From Selaginella moellendorffii (Eukaryota > Streptophyta > Lycopodiopsida > Selaginellales > Selaginellaceae), in NCBI RefSeq assembly GCF_000143415.4, contig NW_003314308.1:179794-243793 (forward strand): a DNA stretch of 64,000 nucleotides, given 5' to 3'. Position numbers and translations under genes: made by a program. A model generated the notes under the pieces. It worked only from the letters and a program-made list of their open reading frames with translations, searched no databases and was not told the DNA's origin. Every line of letters begins with the position of its first letter. Within the stretch, counting starts at the first letter, position 1. Shown piece by piece: positions 1 to 11,222 of this stretch.

Positions 1-1078
1 TCCCATCAGCAGCAGTCGCACTGGAGCTCGGCTGAGAATCCTTCCCCCTTGTCCCTGCCGCCTCTTTCCTCGACGTGCAACTTATCAGCGATGGCAAGCT
101 CGACTGGCTCACGCTCTGCTGCGCCTCCGAGCTCTGTTCTTGAGCAACTGCGCTTCTCTGCGTGGGAGCCGAGCCAATCGATCCTTCGACAACACCGTTG
201 GACGCAGCCGCCGGTGCCACTGCTACCGCAGCATCGTTCTTCTTAAACTGCATCTGCAAATGGTTCGTGATGCTCGTACTACACTTCCCAAGCGTGTGCA
301 AACTCGCCTTCGCGATCACGGCCGGTCGAGAAAAGTGTGAGAAGTTGAGCGACGAGTTGACTTTGTGAGCCTTGGGTGGCAGCATGGCAAGATGACGAGG
401 CTTTTTCGCCGGATCGGCCCACTGTGACGCCCCTGCCGGATGAATCACAACACCATCTGTAGCTGAGTCCCTCGACCCTGTTCTAGCCATCGTCGGAGCT
501 CCGCTAGAAGCCTGTTGTTGCGAATCACGGGGAGCCACCTGGGAGGACTGATCATGCAAAGCCTGAGTGCTGAAGATGTCTGAGCAATTGTTCTTATCCA
601 GATTGTCGTCCGGATACTGCAACCAGGAGATCAATTCATCCTCTTCGTAAGCAGCAGCAGCAGCAGTAGTAGCAGCCACGGTCTCTGTCCCGACCGCGCT
701 GATCACCACAGCATCCAAAGTTCCATCTTTTATCCTGTTGTCGCTGGATGGCTTGCTACTCGAGGGTGCCAATCGATCCTCATTGCCGTGCCTATTGTTA
801 CCCCAGATTCCTGAAGAGACCCACTGCGAATTCTTGTTTCCGCCGACTTGCATCACGCCCAAGCTCCCATCGCTCGTCCATATCAACTCGGAGAAGTCGT
901 TCTCGCAGCTGCCATGATAGTGGAGAGTGTAAGCATTGTCAAGAACAACACACCAAAAAAAAAAAAAAAAAAAAAATTCTGGAAAGAGTACTCACAACTT
1001 TGGATTGTTCTTTGCTGCTGGCGATTCCTGAGATTTTTCTGTTGGAAATTCATCGCAGTCGGGAACACAATGATTCAT
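1..1078 (-). CDS. PIF-like phytochrome-interacting bHLH transcription factor, N-terminal part (5' partial locus, cut by left edge)
   Basis: The minus strand encodes the N-terminal half of a PIF/PIL-type bHLH factor, a nuclear regulator that binds photoactivated phytochrome. Exon 1 is 1078 to 996, starting with MNHCVPD, which resembles the start of UNE10/PIF8-type proteins. A short intron with a long T-run (A-run 957-976 on plus) follows, then exon 2 from 908 to beyond base 1. Exon 2 opens with the phytochrome B-binding (APB) signature: FSELIW followed by G, then VMQ. Further on are EDELISWLQYP and NFSHFSRPA, both characteristic conserved blocks of PIFs. The exon 2 frame stays open to the window edge. 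The bHLH domain should lie left of the window and is not seen. The start is the first ATG after a probable 5'-UTR intron (acceptor just upstream of the ATG). Family assignment is secure; the exact subgroup is inference. Confidence 0.85.
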
Positions 1079-1703
1079 GCCTGCAATCGACCGAAATTTC
1101 CAGTGAATGCAGGTGTGGGATCGATGATACCTTGCGAGGCAGCTCTGGTAGACCCAAAATCGAATCTGATCACTCTCCTGGATCCGCTGGAAGCCTCGCG
1201 CCTCCAGCCGTCAAGCCGCAAAAAACAGAAAAACCCTAGCCCCCTGACTGCGAGCTTCCTGCTCTAAGCTCCATGAATCGAGCACTCCTAGAACCATCGA
1301 TCGTGGCGCGATGGATACAAGATCTCCGGCGAGGGATCGTCGGGATCAGATCGCCCCAAGAAGCGCAAGAGAGCAATTTCTCAAGTCGATTCTAGCCTCT
1401 ACTCCTAGAACAGCCAAGCAATCAGCGACATCTTTCGTGATAGATCCGACGGCCAGGATGGGGCATTGCCCGCCAAGTGCGCAGATCTTTCCCGGAATGA
1501 TGCTCGCAGCGGAATGGCGACTCGATGGCGCAACCTAGACCGTTTGATGTTTACCATTTATGTCATGAGATTCCCGCTCAAATTTAAGTTTTAGGGCTTT
1601 GTGGGTGAATAATATTTCACCAGCGGATCGATCGAGCGAGGCGCAGCGCCAGGTTCATCCTTGATTTCTTCCGATCTACGCTTCCTTGACGCTGGCCCTG
1701 GGA
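1079..1703. other. Divergent spacer: leader of the PIF-like gene and upstream region
   Basis: On the minus strand a donor-like GTATC near 1139 and an acceptor just before the PIF start suggest a 5'-UTR intron (about 1080-1139), with non-coding leader exon sequence to its right. The remaining bases to 1703 hold short open frames on both strands without a recognisable domain. It probably contains the promoters of the divergent PIF-like gene and the plus-strand locus that follows. Confidence 0.4.
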
Positions 1704-2935
1704 TGGAAGCCATGGCGGGCAAGCATCGCCAAGGAGCGCGCGTGAGTAGACGATCGATCGAGATCATTGTTTTTTCATCCTCTCCAGGTGGGCCAATCTT
1801 TGCTAGGCCAATCTCCACAGTAATCGCGTGGATTGGATTGATCACTTTCATAGTTTGTCTCGAAAATTGATTGAGCTGATTGTTCTTCCCCTCTTTCTCG
1901 ATTGATTAGTCTTTTTCCCGTTTATTTTTCACTGTCAGGTCCTCCACATGCTAAGCAGGGGCCCATACCTCTGGCCATGAAATATTGGCTGCCACTATGA
2001 AGATTTGGTTCATTGTCGGTATAAGGTAATGCCAAGCCAGTGATAAGCCTTACGTTTGCAAGTAAGCCTCCAAAGGCCGAGTCGCTGTCAGGTGGGATAA
2101 TTTTTGCTTTTGCTGCCACACTTTCATTGACAAGAAAACGATATTTGTCGTGCAGCAAACTCAGAACTGGGTTGTCGAGCTTGGCTTGGTGTGCGAGACT
2201 AAAAATTTTGGTGGCAAGTGTGGAGCGAGTCTTCAACACTCCCGGGTTTTATATCGTAAACGTGCTCCGGAAATTGGTAACTTTGGCCGAACGTCGTTGA
2301 TTCTCGTTTTCTTATAGGCCATCAGCAGGAGACATTTCAAAGGGCGTCTTAGTTGGACGTTGGCTGCTATCAATCACCCCAATTTGGATGCTTGCACAGG
2401 CCTATTGCTACGCTTGGCAACGAGTGCTCATTTTGTCAACGAGCGCCGTGGGTGATTCGCAAAGTTCCGTCCGCTCGGAAAAAAGCAAGGACAATGTTTT
2501 TCCGGGAGAGCTTCCAAAGTAATTATCCCCTTCTAGTACTGCATCCCTTTCTACTTGGGCTCCACCGGGAAAATCCTGCTTGCAGGTTCGAAAGTGTCGC
2601 TTTTTCTCTAACTTCGCTCCTGTTGCAGAAGATTCAAGCTGCAAGATGCTCTTACCACATATCGTGCTCACGACATTCAAGAGCTCAGGGACAAAGTGCG
2701 CAGCAGCGAGCACGAGGGGCATTGTACTGGGACTGCTCCTCGGCCACCCGTTCCTAAAATTCGTCAAAAGTGAGTGATGCCAAACTTCATTGGCTGTCAT
2801 GCCTCGACGTTTCTCACTCGGGGGGCTTTCAGTTGGAACGACGAGGGAAATCCGGTGCGAAGATTGCTCCCGCGTACGCTCCACTTACTTTGGGACGTAA
2901 CAATCCAAGTCGTCCTCTCAGTGGCTTAAAATCGT
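1704..2935 (+). other. Unresolved, possibly spliced plus-strand locus
   Basis: I do not recognise this stretch. It has gene-like signals: an ATG at 1704 (MEAMAGKHRQGAR) followed at once by a GTGAGT donor; a frame around 2130-2275 reading VVQQTQNWVVELG and ending at a GTAACT donor; and an acceptor (TTATAG) at about 2318. Then comes a frame with EKSKDNVFPGELPK, a donor GTAATT at 2520, an acceptor TTGCAG at about 2628, and a helical-looking exon with YRAHDIQELRDKVR ending at a GTGAGT donor near 2769. I could not link these into one frame without stops. Minus-strand frames of about 105 and 158 codons overlap it. It could be a lineage-specific gene, a non-coding transcript or a decayed gene. COG3 begins about 70 bp downstream. 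Confidence 0.25.
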
Positions 2936-3007
2936 TTTAAGGTGATACCATTGCTATGTTTTAATTTTTGTTTGTTTTCCAGGCACCATTTTAGGGTTTT
3001 GGGAATT

Positions 3008-6000
3008 ATGGCGTTGGCTCCCACTATCGCTCGAGCATACAACTTTGGATCTTCCTGGGAAGAGGTAAGGGCCGTCCCCTTCTGCCACTGCCCCTGATTC
3101 GAAAATTTTCCAAACAGAATGCGCCCTTGAGCGACGAGCAACATGCCGCCATAGCTGCATTGGCTCAAGTCGCATCAGATCGGCCCTTGCCTTCGCATCT
3201 TACCGGATCATCTGGAAAGGAGGTGAAGTTTAGCTGAACTACCTTTTTCTTTACTCGCTTAATCTCGATGCCAGGATGCTCCTCACATCGACGAGCAACT
3301 GGGTCATGCAGCGGCAGATTTCTACAAGTGGTACTCGGATCTAGAGTCTGCTATGAAATCTGAGGTAGATTTTGCTTGTATGCATTGTTCGTTTTCCAAA
3401 CCATGCTTGTTTAGACTGAAGAAAAGTATCGCCAGTATGTGAACACTCTCACCGGCCATCTGAACACTTGTGATGGTATTCTTGAGCAGGTAAATTGTTT
3501 TCCATTTTTTCATGGGAGGTTCATAGGTGGAAATGTGTGAGCAGCTGGATGACACCTTGCTTCTTTTCGACGACTTGCAAATGCAACATCAAGCTGTGGC
3601 CACCAAAACAAAAACTCTTCATGATTCTTGTGATCGGCTGGTTTTGGAGAAAGATAGGCTTGCTGAATTCGCAAATACACTTAAAAGCAAACTCGTCTAC
3701 TTTGACGAACTGGAAACCGTACGTTTGAGCTCTTTCTCTTGTTTTTTTTTATTTTTTATTTTTTTTTGCCTCTTCTCTGATCTGTTCAATTTTCAGATTG
3801 CTACACAGTTCTATTCAGCAGCCATGAGCGTAGATAATGAGCAGTTCCCTTTGCTACTCAAACGTCTGGACGACTGCATAATTTTCATAAGCAGCAATCC
3901 GCAATATGCCGACTCTGGTGTCTATCTGCTAAAATTTAAGCAGTTACAGGTGAGCCGTTTCTTTGAAATATCAGGAGATCAGCCGTAATAGTTTTTCAGT
4001 CAAGGGCAATAGGAATGATGCGCTCTCACGTCCAATCCGTGATGAAGAAAACAACAGCGCAGGTATTTGTGTTTGTATATTTTGAGGTTCTTACCGACGA
4101 ACAGGTGCAAGCTGCCCTCAAAGAGGGGACTGCTTTATCCGAAGGAATCGAGACCTCTGTTCTATATGTACGCTTTAAGGCAGCAGCAAGTGAGGTGATT
4201 TTTTTTCTTCGTCCCAGCTAGGTGTTCTTCATTGTCCTTAACAGATGAAGCCTCTCATGGAAGCGCTTGAAAGCAGAACGAAACTAACGGAGTATGCGTT
4301 ATTCCTTTCGGACTGTCAAACACTTTACTGTGAACAGCGCTTGCTCTTGGTTCGATCAGTGTTTGGTCAACTTGAAACACGTTATGCTGGCATTTTTGTC
4401 ACAGGTGCAAGGCGTTGTACAACAACGGATTTCGGAATACTCTAAAAGAGAAGAATTACCACCTTTCACTAGATCGGGTTGCGCATACCTCATGCAGGTC
4501 TGCGTTTTGCATATTGAACGACCTGACTTGGTTTGTGCTCCAGGCTTGCCAGTTCGAGCATCAGCTCTTTGTTCACTTCTTTCCATCCTCGTCATCCGAA
4601 GCTTCAAAACTTGCTTCTCTTACTGAGCCTTTGTAAGTTCTCTGTTTCTAGCTGTTGTCGGGGAAAACATTCCGATATTTATTTGTAGATGCACCGTCCT
4701 ATATGATGCATTGCGGCCTAAGTTCATACACGAGACAAGAATAGATCTCCTCTGCGAGCTAGTTGATATCTTGAAGTTTGAAGTTCTTGAGGAGCAACTT
4801 AACCGAAAGGGAGATCCTGTTGCCGGCCTCAGACCAACAATAATGCGAATCCTAGCTGATGTTCAAGAAAGGCTTACATTTAGAGTGCAAACCTACGTGC
4901 GAAACGAGGTAGGCCTTGAACTGCCGGTGAAAATATCCCCGTGCTGATAACTTTTTATCACGTAGGTTGCGAACTACTTGCCACTGGCAGAAGACCTCGA
5001 CTATCCTGCAAAACTAGTGAAACAAAGTGAATCCAGCGCTTCAGAGGTTTTAAAGTTTTTTGTTTACTTTCATCTTATTCTCTGACGACAGGAAGGAGCC
5101 ATATCGGAAGGAATGGACGGGCTTTACCCTCCTCTGGTGAAGACCTTAGCGTGCCTTTCAAAACTTTACCGGTGTCTTGAACCTACAATATTTACTGGGC
5201 TCGCGCAGGTAATGCTTTTCTCATTCGTGTGAGAAAATGGCAACTCAATTATCTACAGGAAGCTGTGGGAACCTGTACAGCGGCAATTCAGGCATGAATT
5301 CTACTTGATCTTAAAAAACTCATGCACTTGCTATCTCTTTCAGCGTGGCAGCAAACTCGTTGTCAAGAAGTCGTCTGAAATGGATGGTCAGCTTTTCTTG
5401 ATCAAACATTTGTTAGTACTGAGAGAGCAGGTGCGTTAGATCCTTAAGTTTTGCATGACTGATCATCTTGGTTACAGATCACTCCATTCGATATTGATTT
5501 TGCCGTAACTCACAAGGAGCTTGATTTTGCACACGTTCTCGTGAGTATATTGAAAGAAACTCTTGTAGTTTTTTTCTGAAGGTGCCTGTTCATAAGGACC
5601 ATTTACGCCGTATTCTCAGAGGCCAAGCATCAGTATTCGACTTGACAAGTAGAACAAGTTTGGCCCGCACATTTTCTCCTCGAGTCCTGGAAAATCAAGT
5701 GGATGCCAAAAAGGTTGTGTCCGTTTGCCTTGCTGCAGTGTTTTGCTGACGCTTTCTGTGTTACAGGAACTTGAAAAGGGCCTCAAGCTTACTTGCGAAC
5801 AGTTCATCATGTCCGTAACGAAACTTACTGTCGAGCCCATGCTGTCTTTCGTGACTAAGGTGAGTTTTTCTCCAGTTGCAATTTTCGTCGATCAAGGGGG
5901 CCTATTACGAGCAGGTCACAGCCGTAAGAGTTTCTGTCTCAGCCAACAGAGCTCTCAAGGATCAGGCATTTGCAACGCCTGAAAAGGTTGCGGAAGTGAT

Positions 6001-6348
6001 TTCTAAGGTATCCCGTCATTACATCTGAATTCTTTTCTAGATTCTTACCTTGTCTTATAGGTGGACTGTTCCCTCAAGGAGGAGCTACCAAATGTGATAT
6101 CCAAGATGAACCTTTATCTGCCAAATCCATATACCCGCTCCATTCTTTTGAAGCCTATCAAGTAACCTATGCAACAAGCGTTCTCCATGCTTTGTGCTAA
6201 TGAGCGTTAACTTTCCAGATCCAACGTTGTGGAGGCTTACTCTCAGGTGCTTAACATCGTCGAGGCAGAGTATAGTCAAGACGATATCAAAACTTTCCCT
6301 ATCATCAGCATTACAGAACTGCAAGCTCACCTCGACTCCCTCGGCTAA
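3008..6348 (+). CDS. COG3: Conserved oligomeric Golgi complex subunit 3
   Basis: This encodes COG3 (Sec34-like), a lobe A subunit of the COG tether that captures retrograde vesicles at the Golgi. The first exon, 3008-3064, starts [13 protein letters not shown] and is followed by about 20 short exons with introns of roughly 40-80 nt. Diagnostic blocks in order are [116 protein letters not shown] and the C-terminal [12 protein letters not shown] before TAA at 6346. Collinearity with plant COG3 runs over the whole length, so the gene looks complete and functional. The 3' flank has splice-like signals (6357-6410), suggesting a 3'-UTR intron. COG3 is normally single-copy and housekeeping. Confidence 0.93.
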
Positions 6349-6650
6349 TTTCTGTGCGTAAGTTCTTCACAAAAATTATCGCTTCTAACTCAAGCCCTTG
6401 ATGTGCAGGATCAGCTCTATGATTTTCACACGAAGTTTAATGAAAGTGAAAAGCTTTTATGTCATGCTCATGTCAGGAGAACCCGTCTTTACAAGCAAAG
6501 CGTGAGCTCTTGGGTGCTGAGAAGGATCTAGAATAGGTGAGCGAGTTTATAAAGGCGGCGGTGATATTCTAAGCTTGACCACTGGAGCGACTGGCCCTCG
6601 TCCAACAAGTAAGGCGCTCTCTTTCTTTTCCTACTATTTCAATCGAGAGA

Positions 6651-7453
6651 ATGAGCCAAGTGGTGAGATTTGCCACGGCAGGAGCTAGGATCCCCAGCAG
6701 CAGCAAGAGATTTGCATCGACAACCACTGCTGCGGCGGCCATGGGAGGCGGAAATCTCAAGATGATCGCCGTTTCCGGGTCTCTGAGGAAGGGCTCTTTC
6801 AACAGTGGTCTCGTACGCGCAGGTAAGATCTTTGTTTTAGCTATGTTGGTAATTGTGTTGCTGCTTGTAGCACGCGAGATTGTCAAGGAGAGCTTCGAAG
6901 ATGTGGAGCTAGAGCATGTGGACATTTCCCAGCTCCCTTTCCTCAACACGGACTTGGAGCAAGACGGGCAATTTCCGGGGGTCGTGGAGGATTTTCGAGC
7001 TAAAGTCCTTGGGGCGGACGCTGTGCTGTTTGCAAGCCCGGAGTACAATTACTCCATCACAGGTGGAACTTTTCTTTGCGCTCTCACAGTTTTTCTTTGT
7101 CCTCTTTCTTGATTTCTTTCCGCATTTTATGTTCTTGTTTGTTGCTTGCAGCTCCACTCAAGAACGCATTGGATTGGGCGTCGAGGAATCCAAATGCGTG
7201 GGCCGGGAAGCCAGCCGCAATCGTGAGCGCTGGGGGCGGGTTTGGAGGCGGCAGAGCCCAATATCATCTGCGACAGGTGGGAGTTTTCCTCGACCTCCAT
7301 TTCATCAACAAGCCCGAGCTGTTTGTTGCGGCGTTTCAAGCGCCGCCAAAGTTCGACTCGGACGGGAATCTCGTGGATCCGGACACTAGAACCCGTCTCA
7401 AAGCCCTTCTTCTCGCCTTGCGCCAGTGGACCCTCAAACTAAAAGAATGCTAA
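6651..7453 (+). CDS. NADPH:quinone oxidoreductase / NADPH-dependent FMN reductase
   Basis: This is a flavodoxin-fold FMN reductase of the plant NQR family, which reduces quinones by two electrons using NAD(P)H. Three exons, 6651-6822, 6871-7062 and 7152-7453, join cleanly in frame (GT-AG, introns 48 and 89 nt) to give about 221 residues. The FMN phosphate-binding loop GSLRKGSFN is present near residue 44, SPEYNYSIT follows, and then KNALDWASRNP and GGGFGGGRAQYHLRQ, all family hallmarks. Arabidopsis NQR is cytosolic and about 196 residues. Here some 30 extra N-terminal residues, rich in Ser, Ala, Thr and Arg (RFATAGARIP then SSSKRFASTT), precede a second Met at the usual start position. They could be an organelle transit peptide, or translation may begin at the second Met. 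Confidence 0.9.
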
Positions 7454-8366
7454 CAGCCATTAAGATAAAACTCCCGAACTGAAGATTTCTGTTTAGAGTT
7501 TAAGAAATATACCTAGAATATTCATGAATATTCTAGTATTCAATGGCTTTTAGCATTTCTTTAAAACACATACAAATAACTTCAAAATCAAGGTTTAATT
7601 CGCTTATTACTAACTAGTATTGCAGGAGATATGTAGTGGAATTAGTTAATAAAAAATGATTATTATTTTAGATATTTTTATTATCTTGATATGTTAAGCC
7701 ATACTAAAAGGGTACACTACTAAACCAAATATTATATATAGTACACATTAAACAACACCAAGAATAATAATTATAAAATATATTTTGCAGGAAAATGTAG
7801 GTCACTACCCAGACCTATACAAAAGTAATAAATAATTACTAAGAAAAGTCGTTTATCAATATAAATATCTACCAAATCCTTGAATCAGCATTGATTGAAT
7901 ATTTAGGAAAATAAAAATTATGTGATACAAACATTTTATAGTATTGAAAGTACTCTTTTCATGAGTAGCATGAAAAGATCTAAAACATTACTACTTAATT
8001 CAAAAGTATATTCTACCCAGACTCAGAATAATAACATTAGAAGTTCTTGTGTTAAAATAGTTTATATACTATCCATACAGAAAAAAATGTATATAGTTAA
8101 ATTCACTTTAAACTAAAGCAATATTTAATTAGGCAGCCAAAACTTGCTTTGTCACAAAAGAATGAATTTGGTTTATGACCAATGCAACCAAGACAACATT
8201 TTCCATCTCAGGACATGGCAACACAATGCTGGTGTTTACTTAGATACTTTGTTGTTTACAGATAATTCTATCAAAACTTGGATTTAGTAAAATATTGTAC
8301 TTTTGATACATATGTTATTTTTCTGGGTTCATAACTCACTATATCCAGTTAAACAGTACTGTTGTA

Positions 8367-8590
8367 ATAGACATGCACACACACACATAGATATATATGT
8401 ATATATACATATATACATATACATGTATATATGTATACATATGTATATATATGTATGTATGTATATCTGTATATATATGTATATATATGTATATATATAT
8501 CTATATATATGTATATATATATATATGTGTGTATATGTATATGTGTATATATATGTATATATGTATTTATATTTATATTTATATATACAT
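8367..8590. repeat. ATGTATAT/TA-rich microsatellite
   Basis: A degenerate simple repeat of TATATGTATA-type units, preceded by a short (CA)n run at about 8373-8386. Open frames here encode only Tyr/Ile/Met/Cys runs and are artefacts of the repeat. Confidence 0.9.
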
Positions 8591-9009
8591 CAGATAAAAT
8601 TAATTATAATTTATATTTTATAAAATATATTTAAAATAATAAAATTTAAAGAACACCAATGTATTATTACTTAGAACCAGACTAAAGTAAAACAAATATT
8701 AATAAAAATAATAATTATTAAAATATATTTTAGATAAAAATATTAGTCTTTACTTGGATATATGAATATATTTAGATATTTCCCCTACAAACATTACTAA
8801 ACAATAATATTATTGATATTACATTCAAAGTATTACTTATTTGGAAATATCAAAAATAAATTTTTTTTACTAATATACATACTAGAACTGTGTTATTTTA
8901 ATTGTAATATTAAATTTATTCTTAATAATTACTTGTGAAAAGATATATTAGTAATATTAATAATTATTCATAGTTAGTAATATATTAATTACTATTTCTA
9001 TATAGTTAA

Positions 9010-10150
9010 TAGAGTGGCCACTTGCCTCCTCTTTTCCTGATTTCCTCCATGTCCTTAAAGATCATCTACGTTGAAAACTTTGGCGTTAGTTCCAACATTT
9101 CAAGGAACTGATACATTGACAAAGTAGCAAATTCCAGATTGCTCATGATCTCCTTGACGAAGAAAGCAAGCCAGAAGCCATGCAAGGAAAAATCCCGTAC
9201 TTTCCTTCTCCCTTGACATTATTCTGACCCTTCTTATATGATTTCCTCTGGATGAGGATCAGATTTATGCTGAAATGGATCCACCTTTTTAACTTGAAAA
9301 CTTGTTTAACTGAGGTGTTTGTAACTGTGTGTTTCTAAAACCCTCTCCCCGGCTTATTTCTGATGTGAACCTTCAGGAAAATAAAGTACATCCTTCAGAT
9401 GGATAGAAACTCTTGTGTAGCTCTCCCAAAGGGATTTAAAGTTCTGCAAAGATGGTGACGTGCTCATTGCACCATTCTCTTCTGGTTAATCCATTTCCTT
9501 TGCGTGAAATTATCTCTTGAAAGCGGGAAGCTTCATCATTCAACCTCCTACATGAAATGCCCAAGACTGGAGCTACTCCTCGAGGCACCTGATCACGGAC
9601 AAGCATCTAAAGCACAGATCTCTTTGCCGCATGATGGTATTGCTACACTTCAAAACCCTGAAGGGTGAGGTTCTTCATACCTTCGTCAACAGGATCTGAA
9701 AGGTAAGAGAATGCTGGTAATGCTAGGTGCGCGGTGACACAGGAAGCATGATATCCGGAGGGGGACCTAGGAATGATCTATGCCACAATTTGCCCACCCT
9801 GTTCTTCGTTATGTTCGATGCCCTCACTGCGTCTCGCGGGCTTTTTCAAAAGGAATTTACTAGTCTCTATTTTCTTTTCAGCAATGCATGACTAAGATGC
9901 CAATGAATAGCTTTGATTCTTTGCCTGTGATGAAACTATTAATTTTTCTTGCCGTCACATACATGATCATCTTCAAACGGACAAGATCGATCGATTTAAA
10001 GGCCTTCTCTCATCTCTCGTACACATAAGCAGGACCTACAGACGCGAGATCTTCAAGTATAACGCAATATTCTTAGCTCTTTCATGTGTAGCAGTGCTTT
10101 TAAAACTTTGTTAATCGATAAATAAAGTTTGATTAGTGTGAGATGACAAG
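9010..10150. other. Balanced-composition island in AT-rich spacer; possible gene remnant
   Basis: The sequence shifts abruptly to moderate GC. On the minus strand around 9020-9190 one frame reads protein-like (for example FVKEIMSNLEFATLSMYQ) but is broken by a stop and cannot be extended. No domain was recognised. It may be a decayed gene or unrelated unique DNA. Confidence 0.3.
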
Positions 10151-10230
10151 GACTTCACAGCATTTATAAAGATTATAAGCAAGGATCCAAGCTTAGAGTT
10201 GGAAAAAGAAGTCTATAGAGGAGAGAAAGA

Positions 10231-11222
10231 ATGACGAGTTTCGTCACGTTTATTCTTGTTGCTGTGATCTCCAGCGTTTGCAATGCGCAAGACTTGAGTT
10301 TCACAGCTACGACTCCCGGCCTCACCAAAGGCAAGCCGAACACCTTCATTGGAACCACTGGCGATGAGATCGCGTCGTCTCTTCTCGCATCAAAGACTCC
10401 CGCAATGCTTTGGGGCTCGGTTCCCGCGAGTGCAATCACCAACGTCTGCCAGAAGATTTCCCAGACTGGAAGGCAGGAATACACTGCCAAGATAGATGGC
10501 GACTGGGGAGGATCCGAGGACCTCAAGCTAAAGGTGACAAGTACCTTGGTTTTTTCTCATGCTGACGACTGGAAAGATGGTCGCAACCGGTGGCTCCAGA
10601 TTCATCCGGGACACAGTTCGTGTTCACAGACAACTATGGCCGCAAGAGTGCTGTAAGTTTAGCGAGCTCCATGTGATTATCTTGCAGTAACAAAATTCAC
10701 TGCTGCTTACCAGATTGTTTGCCCAAGTAACGCTGGAGGAAGTGGCTGTGGCGTGTACATGACTGGCAGTGACGTGGACAGTATCTACAACAAGCGCTTG
10801 GAACTCGTCTGTTCCTCGCAAACGCTTCCAGCGATCAGGCAGATCAGGCAGCTCGAAGATTCTTGCTTGGTGAGTGCTGGGCTTGGCGCGGCTGCTGTGC
10901 GTGAGGGCGTGCTTCCCACGCGATGCAACGGTGCAAACTTCCACGGGCGAGACGAAGACGATGAGCCAGCTCCAAATCGGTGACAAGGTATCCATACTGA
11001 TCACCGCTTCCACCAAACTTTTTTCTCTGGTCCTGTCGTGAAGGTTGGGACGCTCAAGAACGGGAGGCTCGACTTCAGTGAAATCTACGCTTTCGGGCAC
11101 CGAGACAGAAGAGTGACTTCGTCAACCTGGAACTATCCCACTCAAAGACCCTTGAGCTCTCGCGCCTGCATTTCCTGCCAACGCTGCTCAAAGCTGGCCA
11201 CATTACAAAGGTGTCGTTGTAA
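10231..11222 (+). pseudogene. Secreted Hint-domain (Hedgehog/intein-type) protein, frameshifted
   Basis: Exons 10231-10540, 10600-10652 and one starting at 10714 join in frame. They encode a signal peptide (MTSFVTFILVAVISSVCNAQ), a low-complexity extracellular region and a Cys-containing segment (IVCPSNAGGSGCGVY). A Hint domain then begins in a different frame: the nucleophile-type start ACFPRDATVQTSTG at about 10909, then MSQLQIGDKV. An intron (10987-11042) with consensus ends leads to GRLDFSEIYAFGHRD. A second shift near 11110 leads to FVNLELSHSKTLELSRLHFLP and a TAA at 11220. These blocks match the order of Hog/Hint domains, which catalyse self-cleavage at the first Cys. No GT-AG intron repairs either shift (the only candidate near 10879 would be about 36 nt and out of phase). 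I call it a pseudogene; sequencing error is the alternative. The N-terminal part is not a recognisable family. Confidence 0.65.

Larger units (their letters stand above)
7454..10230. other. AT-rich intergenic spacer
   Basis: From 7454 to about 9000 the DNA is very AT-rich with no supported gene. It includes the TA-rich microsatellite annotated separately. From about 9010 to 10150 base composition becomes more balanced (annotated separately). Just before the downstream start, around 10160, is a TATA-like CATTTATAAAG, which may be the core promoter of the Hint-protein gene. Confidence 0.6.

Noticed and set aside
8303-8634. Open frames of Tyr/Ile/Met/Cys
   Set aside because: Translation of a TA-rich microsatellite.
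10231-11222. Functional intein
   Set aside because: There is a secretion signal, no extein-like host protein and no homing endonuclease region; the blocks fit the Hog branch of Hint domains better.
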